Shown: positions 52,708 through 61,441 of the stretch, one piece after another
Numbering within the stretch: position 1 is the first letter of the stretch
Layout of the letters: each line of letters starts with the position of its first letter
Assembly: GCA_017429835.1 (NCBI GenBank)
Contig: JAFROD010000006.1
Coordinates: 47,914 to 111,913 of the forward strand
DNA: 64,000 nucleotides
From: Oscillospiraceae bacterium
Lineage (GTDB): Bacteria > Bacillota > Clostridia > Oscillospirales > Oscillospiraceae
Direction: 5' to 3'
Made by a program: the position numbers and the translations under genes
Notes under the pieces: generated by a model
The model's database searches: none
What the model was told of the DNA's origin: nothing
Seen by the model: the letters and a program-made list of their open reading frames with translations, nothing else

Positions 52708-53631
52708 TTAACTCGCAATGCGGTGGGCGCACAGAAAACGGCTCGCGTACCACGGGTCGGATAGCGCGGTGATGACGACGCCGGTCGAGGAATTCTGCGC
52801 GTGAATGAAGTCCCCGTTGCCGAGATAGATCCCAACGTGCGTTGCGGTATTGCCGTAGCCGAAATAGATGATGTCGCCGGGCAGCAGACTGTCGTAGGGG
52901 ATATCGTAACCGTTGGCAAGCTGCGCCGTGGCAGTGCGGTTGATCGTGTAGCCGAGCTGCGCGTAAACGTACTGCACGAAGCCGGAGCAGTCGAAGCCGG
53001 AAGGGGATTCGCCGCCGTAGACGTAGGCGCAGCCGAGATACTGCTTTGCGCACGCGGCGATCTGTTCCCCTGCGGGACTGTAGGCGGTCGGATCGTTTTC
53101 ATCTACGACCCACGCAACGCCGTCCGTGTTGTGGACGGGTTTTTCCAGCAGGGCGATCTCATCGCTGCGGACGTAGCCGGTCGTTTCCTCCTGCATGACG
53201 CGGTACCAGCCGTTCGCGAAGCCGAGAATATGTACCCGCTCGTCGCGCTCCAGCGAATAGATCAGCGGACTGCGTTCGGTCGGACCGCTGCGGAGACTGA
53301 CAAGCTCCGCGTCGACCGCGCCCTCACCGAGATCAACGTCCTGACGTTCGGAAATGACCAGATAATTCTGATGCATATAGCCGATATACAGATTGTAATT
53401 GACGAGATACCAGTCGCCGACCTTGCGGAGAACGAGGACGGTATCTCCGTCCTGCGCAATCGTAATGGTTGCCGAGAGCTTGTCCGGCTTCTCGCGCAGG
53501 CGCAGACCGTCGTTCGACTGCACCGTGCCGATCGCGGTTTTCGGCTCGCTGGCTGAAGCTTTCTGCGCCGTGAGCGGCAGAAGGATCAGACAGACTGCAA
53601 GCACGAAGGCAAATTGTAAGATCCGTTTCAT
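52708..53631 (-). CDS. Secreted SH3-NlpC/P60 endopeptidase
   Basis: A 307-residue exported protein with a signal peptide (FAFVLAVCLILLPLTAQKASA). Two bacterial SH3-type domains follow (about 30-95 and 100-160: GLRLREKPDKLSATI, LVSLRSGPTERSPLI). The C-terminal NlpC/P60 cysteine peptidase has Cys in FDCSGFVQYVY and His in THVGIYLGNGDFIHA. It should cut peptidoglycan stem peptides. ATG 53631 follows GGAGACAGGA. It lies 14 bp downstream of the 96-residue gene. Confidence 0.92.
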   Translation of the reverse strand: MKRILQFAFVLAVCLILLPLTAQKASASEPKTAIGTVQSNDGLRLREKPDKLSATITIAQDGDTVLVLRKVGDWYLVNYNLYIGYMHQNYLVISERQDVDLGEGAVDAELVSLRSGPTERSPLIYSLERDERVHILGFANGWYRVMQEETTGYVRSDEIALLEKPVHNTDGVAWVVDENDPTAYSPAGEQIAACAKQYLGCAYVYGGESPSGFDCSGFVQYVYAQLGYTINRTATAQLANGYDIPYDSLLPGDIIYFGYGNTATHVGIYLGNGDFIHAQNSSTGVVITALSDPWYASRFLCAHRIAS

Positions 53632-53645
53632 TCCTGTCTCCAAGT

Positions 53646-53936
53646 TTATTTTGCGTTCAATGCACGCTCCAGCCACACACAGCCAACATCCAAAGCCGTA
53701 TAGAAGCCGTCTTTTTCACTCTTCTTCACAACGCGGTCACGCGCCTTCGCGTTCGGATCGGTGAGCTGAAGCTGCACCGAGACCTTCGTTGCAAGATCAA
53801 GGTCGTTCATTTTTGTGGATTCAAGCACCTGCAGCATGACGATGTATTCATCTGCCATGGAGCCGTAGTAGATCAGATTGTCCTTCCGCATCAAGGGGTG
53901 TCCCTTGTACATCAGGACTTCTTTCTTCTCAGACAT
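53646..53936 (-). CDS. Conserved hypothetical protein, 96 residues
   Basis: A small soluble protein (MSEKKEVLMYKGHPLMRKDN, IYYGSMADEYIVMLQVLEST). It reads like a family I have seen across Ruminococcaceae, without known function. ATG 53936 follows GGAGGTTTCT. It is first in the unit with the NlpC/P60 gene, under the promoter at 53965-53993. Confidence 0.8.
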   Translation of the reverse strand: MSEKKEVLMYKGHPLMRKDNLIYYGSMADEYIVMLQVLESTKMNDLDLATKVSVQLQLTDPNAKARDRVVKKSEKDGFYTALDVGCVWLERALNAK

Positions 53937-53964
53937 AGAAACCTCCGATAATAAATGTAACCAA

Positions 53965-53993
53965 ATCGTAACACATTGAGATGAAAATGTCAA
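53965..53993 (-). promoter_or_regulatory. Promoter of the 96-residue gene
   Basis: On the minus strand TTGACA (53988-53993) and TACGAT (53965-53970) are 17 bp apart, about 28 bp before the ATG. Confidence 0.78.
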
Positions 53994-54052
53994 CCATTTT
54001 CTCGGCAGACTTGGTTCGGCGCGGGGTAGAGGATGTTTGGAATGAAACGGAA

Positions 54053-54080
54053 CGGGGCTTTCGTAATGACGAAAGCCCCG
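54053..54080 (-). terminator. Terminator after ireB
   Basis: CGGGGCTTTCGT (54053-54064), AATG, ACGAAAGCCCCG (54069-54080). The minus-strand tail TTCCGTTTC is only moderately T-rich. Confidence 0.65.
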
Positions 54081-54088
54081 CTGTTTGA

Positions 54089-54334
54089 TCAATCAAAAAG
54101 ATAGTGACGGACAAGCTCCTGAAGAAGCTCATCGCGGTCGAGCTTGCAGATGAGGCTGCGAGCGTTATTGTGATTGGTGATATAGGTCGGATCCTCAGAG
54201 AGGATATAACCCACGATCTGATTGATCGGATTGTAGCCCTTTTCGGTCAGAGAACGGTAGACTTGAGAAAGGATTTCCTTCATCTCATCATTGGTGTCAG
54301 CGGGTACCGTAAATTTTATGGTGTTATGATCCAA
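54089..54334 (-). CDS. ireB: IreB family regulatory phosphoprotein
   Basis: An 81-residue protein matching IreB/UPF0297 ([48 protein letters not shown]). IreB is a target of the PASTA kinase IreK in Enterococcus. The start codon is TTG at 54334, with AAAGGAGG 8 bp upstream; no ATG fits. In many Firmicutes ireB precedes ruvX; here it stands alone. Confidence 0.93.
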   Translation of the reverse strand: MDHNTIKFTVPADTNDEMKEILSQVYRSLTEKGYNPINQIVGYILSEDPTYITNHNNARSLICKLDRDELLQELVRHYLFD

Positions 54335-54361
54335 AACGCACGCCTCCTTTTACTTTAGTCA

Positions 54362-54402
54362 ACTTATTATATTCTATTGTTCCGATAATGTAAAGCAAAA
54401 AA
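54362..54402 (-). promoter_or_regulatory. Promoter of ireB
   Basis: On the minus strand TTTACA and TATAAT are 17 bp apart, and the TTG start of ireB is about 35 bp downstream. Confidence 0.75.
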
Positions 54403-54431
54403 CCGAAACATTTTGGTAACAAAACGATGAA

Positions 54432-56819
54432 TTATCGCAGTTTTGCGCCGAATTCCTTGTCCAGAGCTGCAAGCACTGCGGAAATCACGCCGTCGGAGTC
54501 CGCATCGGTCAGGGTGCGGTCGTCCGCGCGAAGCGTCAGACTGAACGCGACGCTCTTCTTGCCGGCGTCGATGCCCTTGCCGCGGTAGACGTCAAACAGC
54601 TTGACGTCCCGCAGAAGCTTGCCGCCCGCCTTCGTGATGCAGGCTTCGAGCTGCGCGACCGTCAGCGCTTCGTCGGCGACGACGGCGATATCGCGGCTGA
54701 CCGCCGGATACTTGGGCAGGGGAACGTACGTCGCGGCGGGAGAGATCATGCCGCTCAGGGCGGTAAAATCAAGCTCGGCGGCGTAGATTTCCGCACTGAC
54801 GTCGTAATTCTTCGCGACCAGCGGATGCACCTGACCGAACACGCCGACCGGCACGCCGTTTACGGTGATCTCCGCGCAGCGGCCGGGATGGTAGGACGGG
54901 TTATCCTTGACGGCAGTATATGCAGCGCCCTTGACGTTCATTCCCTTGAGGATCGCCTCGATCTCGCCCTTGAGCGAGAAGAAATCTTCACCCTCGCCGT
55001 AGGTGCCGAGCACCAGATGACGCGGCTCGTCGGGCAGGAGCTGCCCTTCTCTGGGAAGATAGACCTTCGCCATTTCATAGAGCTTGCAGGCGTTGTTGTG
55101 ATAGGCGTTGTTGCGCGAAAGGATCGCCAGCATGGACGGCAGCGCGACGGTGCGCATGATAGACGCGTCCTCGCCGAGCGGATTCTGGATCTTCAGCGTA
55201 TTGCGCAGCGGAGAATCGGCGGGCAGACGGATCATGTCGAAGACGGACGGCGAAACGAAAGAGTAGGTCAGGATCTCGCTGTAGCCGAGGCTGCGGCAGA
55301 GCGCGCCGACTGTGTTTTCCAGCTTCATCGTGCCGGTGTAGCCGCCCTCCGTGGCGACGCCCTTGAAGGCGGTCGTCGGGATTTCGTTATAGCCGAAGAG
55401 TCTGCCGACTTCCTCGGCGATGTCTGCGGTTTGCACGAGATCGGGACGCCACGAGGGAACGTGGATCGTTTTGCCCTCGACGGGGATCTCCAGACGGCGC
55501 AGATAATCGACCATGTCCTCCTCGGAAATGTCCGTGCCGAGCAGGGCGTTGATGCGTTCCGGCTCCAAAGCCAGATCGCGCGGCTGCGGGATCTCATTGA
55601 GAATGTCGATCATGCCGTCCATGACCTCGCCCGCGCCGAGGAGCTCGACGAGCTCGCAGGCACGGTTGACTGCCGGAACGGTCAGCAGAGGGTCGATGTT
55701 CTTTTCAAACTTGCCGGAAGACTCCGTGCGCATGCCGAGCGCGAGCGCCGTCTGCCGGATGGACGTGCCGTCAAAGTTCGCGGATTCAAATACGACGTCC
55801 GTGGTATCGGAGACGATCTCGCTGTTCTCGCCGCCCATGACGCCCGCCAGACCGATCGGCTTTTCGCCGTCGGCGATGACGAGCATGCCGGGAGTCAGCT
55901 CGCGTACCGTGCCGTCCAGCGTGGTCAGCGTTTCGCCCTCCTCGCTCCTGCGCACGACGATCTTCTTCGAGCCAATATAGCGGTAGTCAAAGGCGTGCAT
56001 CGGCTGACCGTATTCAAGCATGACGTAGTTCGTGATATCGACGATGTTGTTGATCGGGCGGACGCCGTTTGCGCGCAGACGCTGCCGCAGCCACTTGGGA
56101 GACGGCGCGATCTTCACGTTGCGCACCATGCGCGCCGTGTAGCGGCGGCACAGGTCGTCCGCGGGGACTTCCACGTCGATCAGATCGAGCAGATCGCCCT
56201 CCGCGCCGCCCTTGACGACGGGCTCGTGGTGCTTCATCGGCAGATCGAACGCTGCCGCCGCCTCTCTTGCCAGACCGATGATGCTGTAGCAGTCCGGGCG
56301 GTTGTTCGTGATCTCAAAATCCACGACGGTGTCGTCGTTGCCGATGATCTTATTGATATCGTCGCCGGGCTTACAGTCCTCCTGCAGGATCCAGATACCG
56401 TCTTCGATGGCGTAGGGGAAGTCGTTGAGGGTCAGACCAAGCTCCTTGAGGGAGCACAGCATGCCGTTCGACGCGACGCCGCGCAGCTTGCCCTTTGTGA
56501 TATGCACGCCGCCGACAAGACGGGAATTGTGCAGGGCGGCGGGGACGAGGTCGCCTTCGTGCACGTTCTGCGCACCCGTGACGATCTGGACGGGTTCGTC
56601 CTGCCCGACGTCTACCTGGCAGACCCACATGTGGTCGGAGTTTTCGTGCCGCACGATGGACAGCACTCTGCCGACGACGACGTTGGAGATCTCGGCGTCC
56701 ATGCGCTCGTAGGTTTCCACCTTCTGACCGGCGACGGTCAGCGTTTCGACAAATTCTTTGTCGGAAATATGAGAGAGGTCAACGAAGTCTTCGTTGAGCC
56801 ATTTTCTGTTCAGTTTCAT
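54432..56819 (-). CDS. pheT: Phenylalanyl-tRNA synthetase beta subunit
   Basis: A 795-residue protein with the usual PheT order: N-terminal region, EMAP-type tRNA-binding domain (VGRVLSIVRHENSDHMWVCQ, about 47-66), B3/B4 editing domain, B5 domain, a synthetase-like core and a C-terminal FDX-ACB domain (YPAVSRDIAVV). It is 12 bp downstream of pheS and under the Phe T-box. Confidence 0.97.
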   Translation of the reverse strand: MKLNRKWLNEDFVDLSHISDKEFVETLTVAGQKVETYERMDAEISNVVVGRVLSIVRHENSDHMWVCQVDVGQDEPVQIVTGAQNVHEGDLVPAALHNSRLVGGVHITKGKLRGVASNGMLCSLKELGLTLNDFPYAIEDGIWILQEDCKPGDDINKIIGNDDTVVDFEITNNRPDCYSIIGLAREAAAAFDLPMKHHEPVVKGGAEGDLLDLIDVEVPADDLCRRYTARMVRNVKIAPSPKWLRQRLRANGVRPINNIVDITNYVMLEYGQPMHAFDYRYIGSKKIVVRRSEEGETLTTLDGTVRELTPGMLVIADGEKPIGLAGVMGGENSEIVSDTTDVVFESANFDGTSIRQTALALGMRTESSGKFEKNIDPLLTVPAVNRACELVELLGAGEVMDGMIDILNEIPQPRDLALEPERINALLGTDISEEDMVDYLRRLEIPVEGKTIHVPSWRPDLVQTADIAEEVGRLFGYNEIPTTAFKGVATEGGYTGTMKLENTVGALCRSLGYSEILTYSFVSPSVFDMIRLPADSPLRNTLKIQNPLGEDASIMRTVALPSMLAILSRNNAYHNNACKLYEMAKVYLPREGQLLPDEPRHLVLGTYGEGEDFFSLKGEIEAILKGMNVKGAAYTAVKDNPSYHPGRCAEITVNGVPVGVFGQVHPLVAKNYDVSAEIYAAELDFTALSGMISPAATYVPLPKYPAVSRDIAVVADEALTVAQLEACITKAGGKLLRDVKLFDVYRGKGIDAGKKSVAFSLTLRADDRTLTDADSDGVISAVLAALDKEFGAKLR

Positions 56820-56831
56820 TGCCGTACCTCC

Positions 56832-57875
56832 TTAGAATTGAGACAGGAAGCGGACGTCGTTGTCGAAAATCAGACGCAGATCGTTCAGCTTCAGGCGGCC
56901 CATCGCCATGCGCTCCAGACCGATGCCGAAGGCAAAGCCGGAGTACTTCTTGCTGTCGATACCGCAGCCTTCGAGCACCTTCGGGTGCACCATGCCCGCG
57001 CCGAGCAGCTCGATCCAGCCCTCGCCGTGGCAGGTGGAGCAGACCTGACCGTCGATCTCGCCCTTGCCCCTGCACTTGAAGCACTGCATATCGACCTCGC
57101 AGCTCGGCTCGGTGAAGGGGAAGTGGTGCGGACGGAAGCGGCATACGGCGTCCTCGCCGTAGAGCCGCTTGATCAACGTTTCCAGCGCGCCCTTGAGGTC
57201 GCCCATCGTGATGCCCTCGTCAACGACCAGACCTTCGATCTGGTGGAACATCGGCGAATGCGTCGCGTCGGCTTCGTCCTTGCGGAAAACGCGGCCGGGC
57301 GCGAGAATGCGGATGGGCGGCTGCTGATGCTCCATGACGCGGATCTGCATGGGGCTGGTCTGCGTGCGCAGCAGCACCTTATCGTCGTCGTCAAAATAGA
57401 ACGTATCGGAGCGGTCGCGGGAGGGATGTCCCTCCTCGATGTTCAGGCGGGTGAAGTTGTAGGCGGCTTCTTCGACCTCCGGGCCGTCCACGATCGTGTA
57501 GCCCATGCCGATGAAGATCTCCTTGACCTCCTGCAGCACCTTGTTCATCGGGTGCTGATGTCCCATTTCTACGGGCTTGCCGGGAATGGTGACGTCGACC
57601 GCTTCCGCTTCGAGCTTCGCTTCCAAAGCGGCTGCTTCCAGCTCCGCCTTGCGTGCTTCGAGCTTGCTTTCCAGCTCGGCGCGCACGGCGTTGGCAAGCT
57701 GACCCATGACGGGGCGCTCCTCGGCAGACAGCTTGCCCATCTGCTTGAGCACGGCGGTCAGTTCGCCCTTTTTACCCAGCACGCCGACGCGCACCGCTTC
57801 GAGCGCGTCCATGACCGACGCGTTCTGGATCGCGGCAAGCGCCGACGCCTTGATTTTTTCCAGTTGCTCTCTCAT
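56832..57875 (-). CDS. pheS: Phenylalanyl-tRNA synthetase alpha subunit
   Basis: A 347-residue class II subunit: N-terminal coiled coil, motif 1 and 2 regions (RDRSDTFYFDDD, RILAPGRVFRKDEADATHSP) and motif 3 SGFAFGIGLERMAM. The protein also has the CFKCRGKG...CSTCHGEG insert. Start ATG 57875 follows AAGGAGAAACGAT. It begins the pheST operon. Confidence 0.97.
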   Translation of the reverse strand: MREQLEKIKASALAAIQNASVMDALEAVRVGVLGKKGELTAVLKQMGKLSAEERPVMGQLANAVRAELESKLEARKAELEAAALEAKLEAEAVDVTIPGKPVEMGHQHPMNKVLQEVKEIFIGMGYTIVDGPEVEEAAYNFTRLNIEEGHPSRDRSDTFYFDDDDKVLLRTQTSPMQIRVMEHQQPPIRILAPGRVFRKDEADATHSPMFHQIEGLVVDEGITMGDLKGALETLIKRLYGEDAVCRFRPHHFPFTEPSCEVDMQCFKCRGKGEIDGQVCSTCHGEGWIELLGAGMVHPKVLEGCGIDSKKYSGFAFGIGLERMAMGRLKLNDLRLIFDNDVRFLSQF

Positions 57876-57895
57876 ATCGTTTCTCCTTTTTGGTT

Positions 57896-58142
57896 AATCA
57901 ACAAAAAAATAGTCCTCCGTCCGATAGGGGACGAAAGACGTGCTTCCGCGGTACCACCCGCAATTCGCCGCTGACACGGCGCGCTCAGACCCGTAACGGA
58001 GCGACCCGTCCGCGCCTACTGTCGGTTCAGCGCGGCAGCTCACGGGAGAAAGCCGAACTGTTCACAGCAGACGCTTGCAGCAACCGCGTCCTCTCTGAAG
58101 CTGCGCCGAACAGCCGACGGCCCGATCATAGCCTTTTATTGC
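57896..58142 (-). ncRNA. T-box leader, phenylalanine-specific
   Basis: On the minus strand the T-box sequence GGGTGGTACCGCG lies at 57948-57960. The likely specifier TTC (Phe) is at 58048-58050, with CCCGTGAGC after it at the same spacing as in the Cys T-box at 13.6 kb. A terminator hairpin (GTCTTTCGTCC with GGACGGAGGAC, two wobble pairs, then TATTTTTTT) lies at about 57905-57943. The downstream genes pheST agree. Confidence 0.93.
57902..57943 (-). terminator. T-box terminator hairpin of pheST
   Basis: An 11 bp stem with two G-U pairs and CCTATC loop, followed on the minus strand by TATTTTTTTG. Confidence 0.82.
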
Positions 58143-58148
58143 GACGCT

Positions 58149-58177
58149 ATTTTAACATACATATTCAGAATATGCAA
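58149..58177 (-). promoter_or_regulatory. Promoter of the pheST leader
   Basis: On the minus strand TTGCAT (58172-58177) and TAAAAT (58149-58154) are 17 bp apart. Confidence 0.72.
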
Positions 58178-58185
58178 GCAAAGAT

Positions 58186-58213
58186 TTGACTATTTTTCCA
58201 TTCGGGTTATAAT
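58186..58213 (+). promoter_or_regulatory. Promoter of nnrD-lipoprotein-alr
   Basis: TTGACT (58186-58191) and TATAAT (58208-58213) are 16 bp apart. It is divergent from the pheST promoter, only 9 bp between the -35 boxes. Confidence 0.8.
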
Positions 58214-58239
58214 AGAAGCAGAAGAAAGGGGAGAGCGTC

Positions 58240-59109
58240 ATGGCGAGTGTCCATCTTCATCCGATTCTCCGTGCGGTCGATGAGAAGACGATCGCGCGGT
58301 GGCTGCCGAAGCGTCCGGTCAATACGCACAAGGGCGATTACGGCAGGCTGCTTCTGCTCTGCGGCGCGGTCGGCTACACCGGCGCGCCCGCGCTTGCGGC
58401 GACGGCGGCGCTCCGGACGGGCGCGGGACTGGTCTTCGTCGGCGTGCCGGAGACCGCATATCCGATCGTCGCCTCCAAACTCACCGAGCCGATGGTCTTT
58501 CCGTTGCCGGACGAGAACGGTATGCTGTCGAAGGACGCCGTTCCCGCCGTTCTCGAACGACTGAAAAAAGCGGACGCCTGCCTGATCGGCTGCGGTCTCG
58601 GTCAAAGTGAGGCAACGGCGGCGGTCGTGCGGGCGGTGCTGGAGCACGCGACCTGCCCGGTCGTTTTGGACGCCGATGGCATAAACGTGCTGGACGGGCA
58701 TATAGATATACTGCGCGGCGCGGCATGTCCGGTCATTCTGACGCCGCATGAAGGCGAATTTCTGCGTTTGGGCGGCAGCTTGGAAAAGGGCAGAGCTTCC
58801 GGTGCGGTAAGACTCTTCCAGCAGACAGGCGCGACCGTCCTGCTCAAGGGGCACAGAACGCTGATCTGCGGCGACGGCGGCTTGTACGTCAATCGCTGCG
58901 GCAATCCCGGCATGGCGACCGGCGGCAGCGGGGACGTGCTCGCCGGGATCGTCGTTTCAATGCTCGGTCAGGGGCTTAATCCGACGCAGGCGGCTGCCGC
59001 GGCGGCATGGCTGCACGGGAAAGCGGGCGACCTTTGCGCAAGGGAGATCGGGCAGTACGGCATGCTCCCGACCGACCTTTTGAAACGCCTTCCGCGACTA
59101 CTGAAATAG
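58240..59109 (+). CDS. nnrD: ADP-dependent NAD(P)H-hydrate dehydratase
   Basis: A 289-residue ribokinase-like enzyme that repairs hydrated NAD(P)H. Signature regions are HKGDYGRLLLLCGAVGYTGA, VVLDADGINVL, ILTPHEGEFLRL and GNPGMATGGSGDVLAGI. The epimerase domain (NnrE) often fused at the N-terminus is absent. AAAGGGGAGAGCGTC precedes the ATG. It begins the unit with the lipoprotein and alr. Confidence 0.94.
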   Translation: MASVHLHPILRAVDEKTIARWLPKRPVNTHKGDYGRLLLLCGAVGYTGAPALAATAALRTGAGLVFVGVPETAYPIVASKLTEPMVFPLPDENGMLSKDAVPAVLERLKKADACLIGCGLGQSEATAAVVRAVLEHATCPVVLDADGINVLDGHIDILRGAACPVILTPHEGEFLRLGGSLEKGRASGAVRLFQQTGATVLLKGHRTLICGDGGLYVNRCGNPGMATGGSGDVLAGIVVSMLGQGLNPTQAAAAAAWLHGKAGDLCAREIGQYGMLPTDLLKRLPRLLK

Positions 59110-59123
59110 GGATGTGACACGGT

Positions 59124-59684
59124 TTGCGGCGAGTTTTTGCCGTACTGACGCTGTGTGCGCTGCTGCTTTGCGGCTGCGCAAAGGAAGAAGATGTGCTTGC
59201 GCCCGCGATCGAATTCCGCGCGGCGCTGCTGCAGGCGGGCGGCTGCTCGTTTCGCGCGAAGATCGAGGCGGATTTCGGCGACTGTGTCGAGCGATTCGCC
59301 GTCGACTGTGAATTTACCACGGACGGTACGGCAAAGCTGACGCTTACGGAGCCGGAGACGATCGCAGGGATCACTGCGACCGTCACGGAGCGCGGCGGAA
59401 GAATTACGTACGACGGCATGTCGGTGGACTTTGGGCTGCTTGCAAACGGCAACGTCAAGCCCGCCGCCGCGCCTGCGCTGACCGCGCTGAGCTGGAGCGG
59501 AGAGTATATCGCTGCGGCAGGCTGGGAAGACGACGTATATCGCGTGACCTATGAGAAAGACTTTGATGAAAAACGTCTGCAAATCGACACTTACTATAAA
59601 AATGACCTACCATTTCTTGCCGAAGTGTGCTATAATAACCAGCGAATTCTGAAGCTGGAAATATCCGATTTTTCATTACATTGA
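59124..59684 (+). CDS. Lipoprotein upstream of alr (YdcC/GerS-like)
   Basis: A 186-residue lipoprotein (VFAVLTLCALLLCGC, lipobox LCGC) whose mature part is beta-rich (EFTTDGTAKLTLTEPETIAG, RVTYEKDFDEKRLQIDTYYK). The position before alr and mazF matches ydcC in Bacillus subtilis, and in Clostridioides difficile the germination lipoprotein GerS is encoded with an alanine racemase gene. Similarity to these LolA-like proteins is inferred from layout and pattern only. The start is TTG 59124 with a weak ribosome site. Confidence 0.75.
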   Translation: MRRVFAVLTLCALLLCGCAKEEDVLAPAIEFRAALLQAGGCSFRAKIEADFGDCVERFAVDCEFTTDGTAKLTLTEPETIAGITATVTERGGRITYDGMSVDFGLLANGNVKPAAAPALTALSWSGEYIAAAGWEDDVYRVTYEKDFDEKRLQIDTYYKNDLPFLAEVCYNNQRILKLEISDFSLH

Positions 59685-59697
59685 GGGATAGAACGCG

Positions 59698-60873
59698 ATG
59701 GAATATTTAAAGAGAACCTGGGCGGACATCTCGCTCGATAACTTAAATCATAACTATCAGGCACTGCGGGCAAAAGTTCCGTCCGGCTGCCGCTTCCTGG
59801 GCGTCGTCAAGGCGGACGCCTACGGGCACGGCGCGGTGCCGGTCAGCCGCCGGCTGACGGAGCTCGGCGCGGAATACCTTGCCGTTTCCAATATTGAAGA
59901 AGCGGTGCAGCTCCGCTACGGCGGCATCCGCGGCCCGATCCTGATCCTCGGCTATACGCCCGTCAAATTTGCGGAAGACCTATCCAAAATGGGTCTGCGT
60001 CAGGAAGTGCACAGCCTCGAGTACGCCCGCAGCCTGAACGAACAGCTCAAGGGCCTGCGCCGCAAGCTCCACGTGCATATCAAGCTCGATACCGGTATGT
60101 CGCGTCTCGGCTTCTTTGCCTACGATCATCCACAGACGATCGACGAGCTCAAAGAGATCGCGCAAATGGAGAATCTGCATATCGAGGGCATTTTCACCCA
60201 TTTTCCGGTTGCGGACTCCATCGACGGCGCGGACGCGAGTTTTACGCGTACGCAGTTTGAACGCTTTACTGCCATGTTGTCCGCTCTGGACGGCGCGGGC
60301 ATTCGCCCCGAGATTCGCCACTGCTGCAACAGCGGTGCGAGCATTCTGTATCCGGAATACGCGCTGGACATGATACGTCCGGGCATCGCCACCTACGGCA
60401 TCCTGCCGTCCGGCGATCTGCGCGGCATGATCGACCTCAAACCAGTGATGTCGCTCCGTTCGACGATCTTCCAGATCCGCGATTTCGAACCGAACGTCAC
60501 GGTCAGTTACGGCAGAACCTACACGACGGAGGAACCGGAACGGATCGCCGTGGTCGGCATCGGCTACGCCGACGGTCTTTCGCGGAGCTTCTCCAACAAT
60601 ATTTCCTTCCTGCTGCACGGCAGGCGTGTGCCGCAGATCGGCAGGATCTGCATGGATATGTGCATGATCGACGTGACCAAGGTGCCTGACGCGAAGGTCG
60701 GCGATATCGTCACGATCTTCGGCGAGGACGGTGACGACAGCATCGAGGTCGACAGCCTTTCCTGCCGGCTCAACACGATCCCGTACGAGATTCTCTGTGG
60801 GATCAACAAGAGAATTCCGCGCATTTACATGGACGGAGAAAATCAGACGGAGATTCTGCAATATATCGTCTGA
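59698..60873 (+). CDS. alr: Alanine racemase
   Basis: A 391-residue PLP enzyme converting L- to D-alanine for peptidoglycan. The PLP lysine is in FLGVVKADAYGHG, the catalytic Tyr in GIGYADGLSR, with KLDTGMSRLG and GRICMDMCMIDVT. It is followed by mazF after 120 bp. Confidence 0.96.
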   Translation: MEYLKRTWADISLDNLNHNYQALRAKVPSGCRFLGVVKADAYGHGAVPVSRRLTELGAEYLAVSNIEEAVQLRYGGIRGPILILGYTPVKFAEDLSKMGLRQEVHSLEYARSLNEQLKGLRRKLHVHIKLDTGMSRLGFFAYDHPQTIDELKEIAQMENLHIEGIFTHFPVADSIDGADASFTRTQFERFTAMLSALDGAGIRPEIRHCCNSGASILYPEYALDMIRPGIATYGILPSGDLRGMIDLKPVMSLRSTIFQIRDFEPNVTVSYGRTYTTEEPERIAVVGIGYADGLSRSFSNNISFLLHGRRVPQIGRICMDMCMIDVTKVPDAKVGDIVTIFGEDGDDSIEVDSLSCRLNTIPYEILCGINKRIPRIYMDGENQTEILQYIV

Positions 60874-60993
60874 TTTCGCATAGAATGACGTGGAGTTCCG
60901 CTGAATAATTTTTGCTTCTGCGTGGGAGAATAAGGTCATCGGGTTACATAGAATGAGATGTAGCCCGGAGACAAATTACGGAGCGTGAAGCAA

Positions 60994-61350
60994 ATGGATA
61001 CAACCGTAAAGAGAGGCGACATCTTCTATGCGGATCTGAGTCCGGTGGTCGGCAGCGAGCAGGGCGGTACCAGACCCGTTCTGATCGTGCAGAACGACAC
61101 CGGCAACAAGCATTCGCCGACTGTAATCGCGGCGGCCATCACCAGCCAGACCAATAAGGCAAAGCTTCCGACGCACATTGAGCTGTCCGGGCGGAGCGTG
61201 GGTCTGACCAAGGACTCCGTGGTGCTGCTCGAGCAGATCCGCACCATTGACAAGCGCAGACTGCGCGAGCACATGGGGCGGCTGGATGAAGGAATGATGA
61301 ACCGGGTAGATGAGGCGATCGCGGTCAGCTTCGGCTTACCGAAGGCATAA
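60994..61350 (+). CDS. ndoA: MazF/NdoA-family endoribonuclease toxin
   Basis: A 118-residue MazF/PemK-fold protein ([46 protein letters not shown]). In Bacillus the order is ydcC-alr-ndoAI-ndoA, where ndoAI encodes the antitoxin. Here no antitoxin gene lies between alr and this gene, and none follows. ATG 60994 has GGAG 10 bp upstream; GTG 60985 is too close. It could be a solitary toxin controlled elsewhere, or a MazF-fold enzyme with another role. Confidence 0.92.
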   Translation: MDTTVKRGDIFYADLSPVVGSEQGGTRPVLIVQNDTGNKHSPTVIAAAITSQTNKAKLPTHIELSGRSVGLTKDSVVLLEQIRTIDKRRLREHMGRLDEGMMNRVDEAIAVSFGLPKA

Positions 61351-61377
61351 TATCCAATCCCTCTCGCATATAGTTAG

Positions 61378-61423
61378 CCGAGGGGAGTCAAACTCAACTC
61401 GGGTTCGTCTTCCCTCGGTTTTT
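61378..61423 (+). terminator. Terminator after mazF, with an alternative inner fold
   Basis: CCGAGGG pairs with CCCTCGG and is followed by TTTTTG. An inner pairing of CCGAGGGGAGT with ACTCGGG competes with it. Confidence 0.7.
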
Positions 61424-61441
61424 GCGGGAGGGGTTTATGCT

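Noticed and set aside
61385..61420. tRNA-like GGTTCGTC after mazF.
   Set aside because: The surrounding sequence cannot form a cloverleaf and is too short; it fits a terminator with T-run instead.
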